From the NCBI RefSeq assembly GCF_000737715.1, contig NZ_JPRN01000012.1, positions 1-64,000 on the forward strand: DNA of 64,000 bases, read 5' to 3'. This document shows, in pieces, positions 61,574 to 64,000 of this stretch. The notes beneath the pieces were generated by a model that was not told where the DNA came from, did no database searches, and saw only the letters and a list, made by a program, of their open reading frames with translations. The stretch comes from Chryseobacterium sp. JM1 (GTDB lineage Bacteria > Bacteroidota > Bacteroidia > Flavobacteriales > Weeksellaceae). The stretch's first letter is position 1. The number at the start of each line of letters is the position of its first letter. The position numbers and the translations under genes are program-made.

Positions 61574-62845
61574 TTATTCTGATCTCAAGGCTTCAATTGG
61601 CCGGATCTTTACTGCTCGCTGCGCAGGGATCATTCCGATGATTAAACCAAGAACAACCATTACTGCCATAGCTCCGAATACGTTTCCGTAATTCACCGTC
61701 GGATTATAGAAAGGGAATTCATCCTGGTTCTGCGTCACTGCATTTAGAATAATGAGGACAAAGATTCCGCACATGAATCCGAGAATCCCCGAGGACAGTG
61801 TAATCACTACACTTTCCAACAGAATCTGGTTTCTTACTTCGGCCGGTTTTGCGCCTAAAGCTCTTCGGATCCCGATTTCTTTGGTTCTTTCTTTTACCGT
61901 GATCAGAAGGATATTCGAGATGGCGATAACTCCTGCAAGAATGGTCAGCGTTCCTACGATAATGGTCAGAAGCTGCATTCCGGTAAGGAATCCCGTCAGT
62001 TTTTTAAATTCTTTTCCTAAGTTGAAACTTCCAAAAGCATTGGTATCTTCGGGAGATACTTTATTTTGAGTTTTCAGTACCTGCTTTACATCTTCCTCTA
62101 CTCCGTTTACATTGGCATTAGGCTTACTTACAATGGCAAACATGTCAATCTGTTCTCCGGCATTATACATTTTGGTATAGGTGGAAAGCGGAATAAATGC
62201 CGTCTGGTCATTTTCAAATCCACCGCCTTTTTTCACCCTGAAAACCCCGATCACATTAAAAAATATTCCTTTTATATTGACCTGTTTTCCTACCGGATTT
62301 TCTTTTTTCTTAGCATCAAAGAAGTTCTTGTAGATCTCTTCTCCAATCACCACTACATTTTTATTTCCCATCACATCGGCATCATTGATGTAACGGCCGA
62401 AAATAAGTTTCTTTTCTGAAATTTTATTTCCTACTGAGTAATCTCCTGTAAGAGAATACGTCCCGTTTTTTCCGTTTCTGGACATCGATTCACCAGGTGT
62501 TCCGGTAAAGCTTCCTCTTGCATTTTGGGGTGAGATATAGTCGATAGCACTCACTTTTCTTTTCAGCATATCCATATCGGATAAGTTGAGATGAACCTGT
62601 CTTCCTTTAGGGAATCCATCATAAGGAATGGATGTTTTCTGAGCCCAAAGAAAAATGGAGTTGGTTGCAAATCCGGAAAACAGTTTATCAAAACCATTCT
62701 CCATCCCTTTTGCCGCTCCAAGAAGACTCACATACAAAAACATTCCCCAGCCTACACCAATCATGGTAAGGAACGTACGAAGCTTATTATTCCTCAGTGA
62801 ATAATAAATTTCCTGCCAAGTATCTTTTTTAAATAATATGTTCAC
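61574..62845 (-). CDS. MacB-type ABC transporter permease
   Basis: The 423-residue product has the MacB/FtsX layout: one N-terminal helix (20-42, LRTFLTMIGVGWGMFL), a large periplasmic MacB core (45-270) and three C-terminal helices (290-410) ending RAVKIRPIEALRSE. VKERTKEIGIRRALGAKPAEV is the coupling segment contacting the ATPase. No ATPase domain is fused. It lies between the adaptor and a second permease of the same type. Confidence 0.92.
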   Translation of the reverse strand: MNILFKKDTWQEIYYSLRNNKLRTFLTMIGVGWGMFLYVSLLGAAKGMENGFDKLFSGFATNSIFLWAQKTSIPYDGFPKGRQVHLNLSDMDMLKRKVSAIDYISPQNARGSFTGTPGESMSRNGKNGTYSLTGDYSVGNKISEKKLIFGRYINDADVMGNKNVVVIGEEIYKNFFDAKKKENPVGKQVNIKGIFFNVIGVFRVKKGGGFENDQTAFIPLSTYTKMYNAGEQIDMFAIVSKPNANVNGVEEDVKQVLKTQNKVSPEDTNAFGSFNLGKEFKKLTGFLTGMQLLTIIVGTLTILAGVIAISNILLITVKERTKEIGIRRALGAKPAEVRNQILLESVVITLSSGILGFMCGIFVLIILNAVTQNQDEFPFYNPTVNYGNVFGAMAVMVVLGLIIGMIPAQRAVKIRPIEALRSE

Positions 62846-62927
62846 TTCTTTGAGTTATAAGTTTAAAATATAATTGATGATTAATCATCACATCACCGTA
62901 TCATCACATCAACAAATCACCGTATCA

Positions 62928-64000
62928 TTATTCGGTTCTTAACGCTTCTATCGGTTTGATTCTCGAAGCTCTGTACGCCGGAACAAATCCTGCAATAAGC
63001 CCTGAAAATACCAAAGCAATAAACGCCATAAAGATCGTTACCCAGCCTACGCTCGGGCTTTTGATGAAATATTCTTCGAGGCTGTCGCCGATTAAGCTGA
63101 GTGCCAGAACACCTATTCCCACTCCAACAATACCTGAAACTACCGTTATCACGACACTTTCCTGTACAATCAGTGCTACAATACTTCTTGGTTTGGCCCC
63201 GATGGCCTTACGGACACCGATCTCTTTGGTTCTTTCTTTTACGATATACACCATGATGTTACTAATCCCGATGATCCCCGCCAATAATGTTCCCATCCCG
63301 ATAAAACCAACAATGATGGTCAGTACGGCCATAAACTGGAAGGTTTCATTCATGTTCTTGGCATTATTCCAGACACGGACTCCGTTTTCATCGTCAGGAG
63401 CAACATTCTTTCTTGATTTTAATCTGTCTTTAAGTTCGTCACCGTATTTAATAGCTTCTTCAGGGCTCAGCTTTTCGTTATAGGCGATATATACCGTGGA
63501 TACCGTATCTGAGCCTTTTTTCATTTGCTGAAGGGTGGTGATAGGTACTGCGATATGTCTTTCGTCCCAGTCTCCTCCGTCATCAGAAAATACCCCTACC
63601 ACTTTGAACATAGTTCCATTGATGTTCAGGTCTTTCCCTACTGGACTACCGTTCTTGATCAGGTCACGCTGAACCATTCTTCCGATTACGGCAACGTTTT
63701 GCTTTCTCTGAAGATCCATATCCGTAAGATAGCGTCCGTCCAGCATTTTTCTGTTTTCAATCACCTTTTCTCCCGGTTCTGCACCGTTTACCTGGTAAGT
63801 CCCGCTTTCTTTTCCGTATTTCACCATTAAACTTGTGGTGTATCTCGGACTGGCATCGCCTACTTTATCTTTATCAGCATTGATCAGGAAGTCGTAGTCA
63901 TCATTATTCATCGTGACCGTTCTATCGGACTGAAGCCCTTTATAAGCCATCGTGGTTTTCCCGGTATAGATCGTGATCAGATTCTGTGCATCTCTTGCAA
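62928..64000 (-). CDS. MacB-type ABC transporter permease, 5' end outside the window
   Basis: The frame stays open to the window edge (upstream of the internal Met at 63950 it reads QNLITIYTGKTTMAYKG), so the N-terminal helix lies beyond 64000. What is present is the periplasmic core and three C-terminal helices with VKERTKEIGVRKAIGAKPRSI and RIKPIEALRTE. Similar in layout to the permease at 61574, so the two probably pair as a heterodimer, with the ATPase gene expected further upstream. Confidence 0.92.
   Translation of the reverse strand, partial: ARDAQNLITIYTGKTTMAYKGLQSDRTVTMNNDDYDFLINADKDKVGDASPRYTTSLMVKYGKESGTYQVNGAEPGEKVIENRKMLDGRYLTDMDLQRKQNVAVIGRMVQRDLIKNGSPVGKDLNINGTMFKVVGVFSDDGGDWDERHIAVPITTLQQMKKGSDTVSTVYIAYNEKLSPEEAIKYGDELKDRLKSRKNVAPDDENGVRVWNNAKNMNETFQFMAVLTIIVGFIGMGTLLAGIIGISNIMVYIVKERTKEIGVRKAIGAKPRSIVALIVQESVVITVVSGIVGVGIGVLALSLIGDSLEEYFIKSPSVGWVTIFMAFIALVFSGLIAGFVPAYRASRIKPIEALRTE

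Noticed and set aside
62956-63483. 175-codon plus-strand open frame
   Set aside because: It lies antisense to the MacB-type permease, whose helices and coupling motif are clear; the antisense protein has no recognisable features.

Overview
This is AT-rich Bacteroidota DNA, most likely from Chryseobacterium or a close relative in the Weeksellaceae. The evidence is the fused lpxC-fabZ gene, a lipid A/efp/sucD gene neighbourhood, the type IX secretion regulator PorX, a subclass B1 metallo-beta-lactamase, promoters of the TTTG-N17-23-TAnnTTTG kind, and near absence of Shine-Dalgarno sequences. No rRNA, tRNA, insertion sequence, phage or CRISPR array was recognised.

Layout. 1-8.3 kb (minus strand): a secreted beta-barrel protein, sucD, then a lipid A block (lpxD-like, efp, a small lineage-specific secreted protein, lpxA, lpxC-fabZ, lpxD) and an HD-domain phosphohydrolase. 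lpxD has a textbook promoter placed so close to its ATG that the mRNA should be leaderless. 8.4-8.85 kb: five tandem ~97-bp repeats. 8.9-13.4 kb (plus strand): an S41 peptidase, porX, a frameshifted YciI-family gene and exonuclease III. 13.5-16.3 kb: an RlpA-like protein, 1 kb of gene-free DNA rich in inverted repeats, and two small secreted proteins. 16.7-18.0 kb: rimO.

18.05-50.73 kb (minus strand): one very long, tightly packed surface-polysaccharide operon of about 30 genes ending at a strong terminator. It encodes a WbpM/PglF-type dehydratase, Wza, Wzc, the WbpA/E/D/B set for UDP-GlcNAc3NAcA, an L-2-hydroxyglutarate oxidase, the remains of a PIG-L deacetylase, Wzx, two Wzy/WaaL-like polymerases, three or more glycosyltransferases, a secreted protein resembling GH56 hyaluronidases, an N-acetyl-sugar amidotransferase with its HisH/HisF partners, AsnB, a CapE/CapF/epimerase set for UDP-L-FucNAc, two phosphoglycosyl transferases, a PglE-like aminotransferase, and a GNAT/aminotransferase-like/FemAB-like trio. 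Together these suggest a wzx/wzy-dependent glycan made of rare amino sugars (a bacillosamine-type sugar, a 2,3-diamino uronic acid, and L-FucNAc or its acetamidino form), with further acyl or amide decoration.

51.1-64 kb: recX, glyA, an arsenic operon (ArsR, DUF6428, LMW-PTP-type arsenate reductase, ACR3 pump) with two identical 19-bp candidate ArsR operators, a thioredoxin-reductase-like flavoprotein, the metallo-beta-lactamase, a GT39 membrane glycosyltransferase, a zinc-ribbon protein, and a MacA/MacB-type export system whose last gene runs off the window.

Most interesting: the GH56-like enzyme inside the operon; the LhgO gene that may close a 2-oxoglutarate cycle for WbpB/WbpE; an amidotransferase lacking its usual cysteines, paired with a HisF-like protein lacking Asp11; the uncharacterised decoration trio; a G8 tract in the pglE-like gene; the undocumented PIG-L remnant; and the leaderless lpxD promoter.
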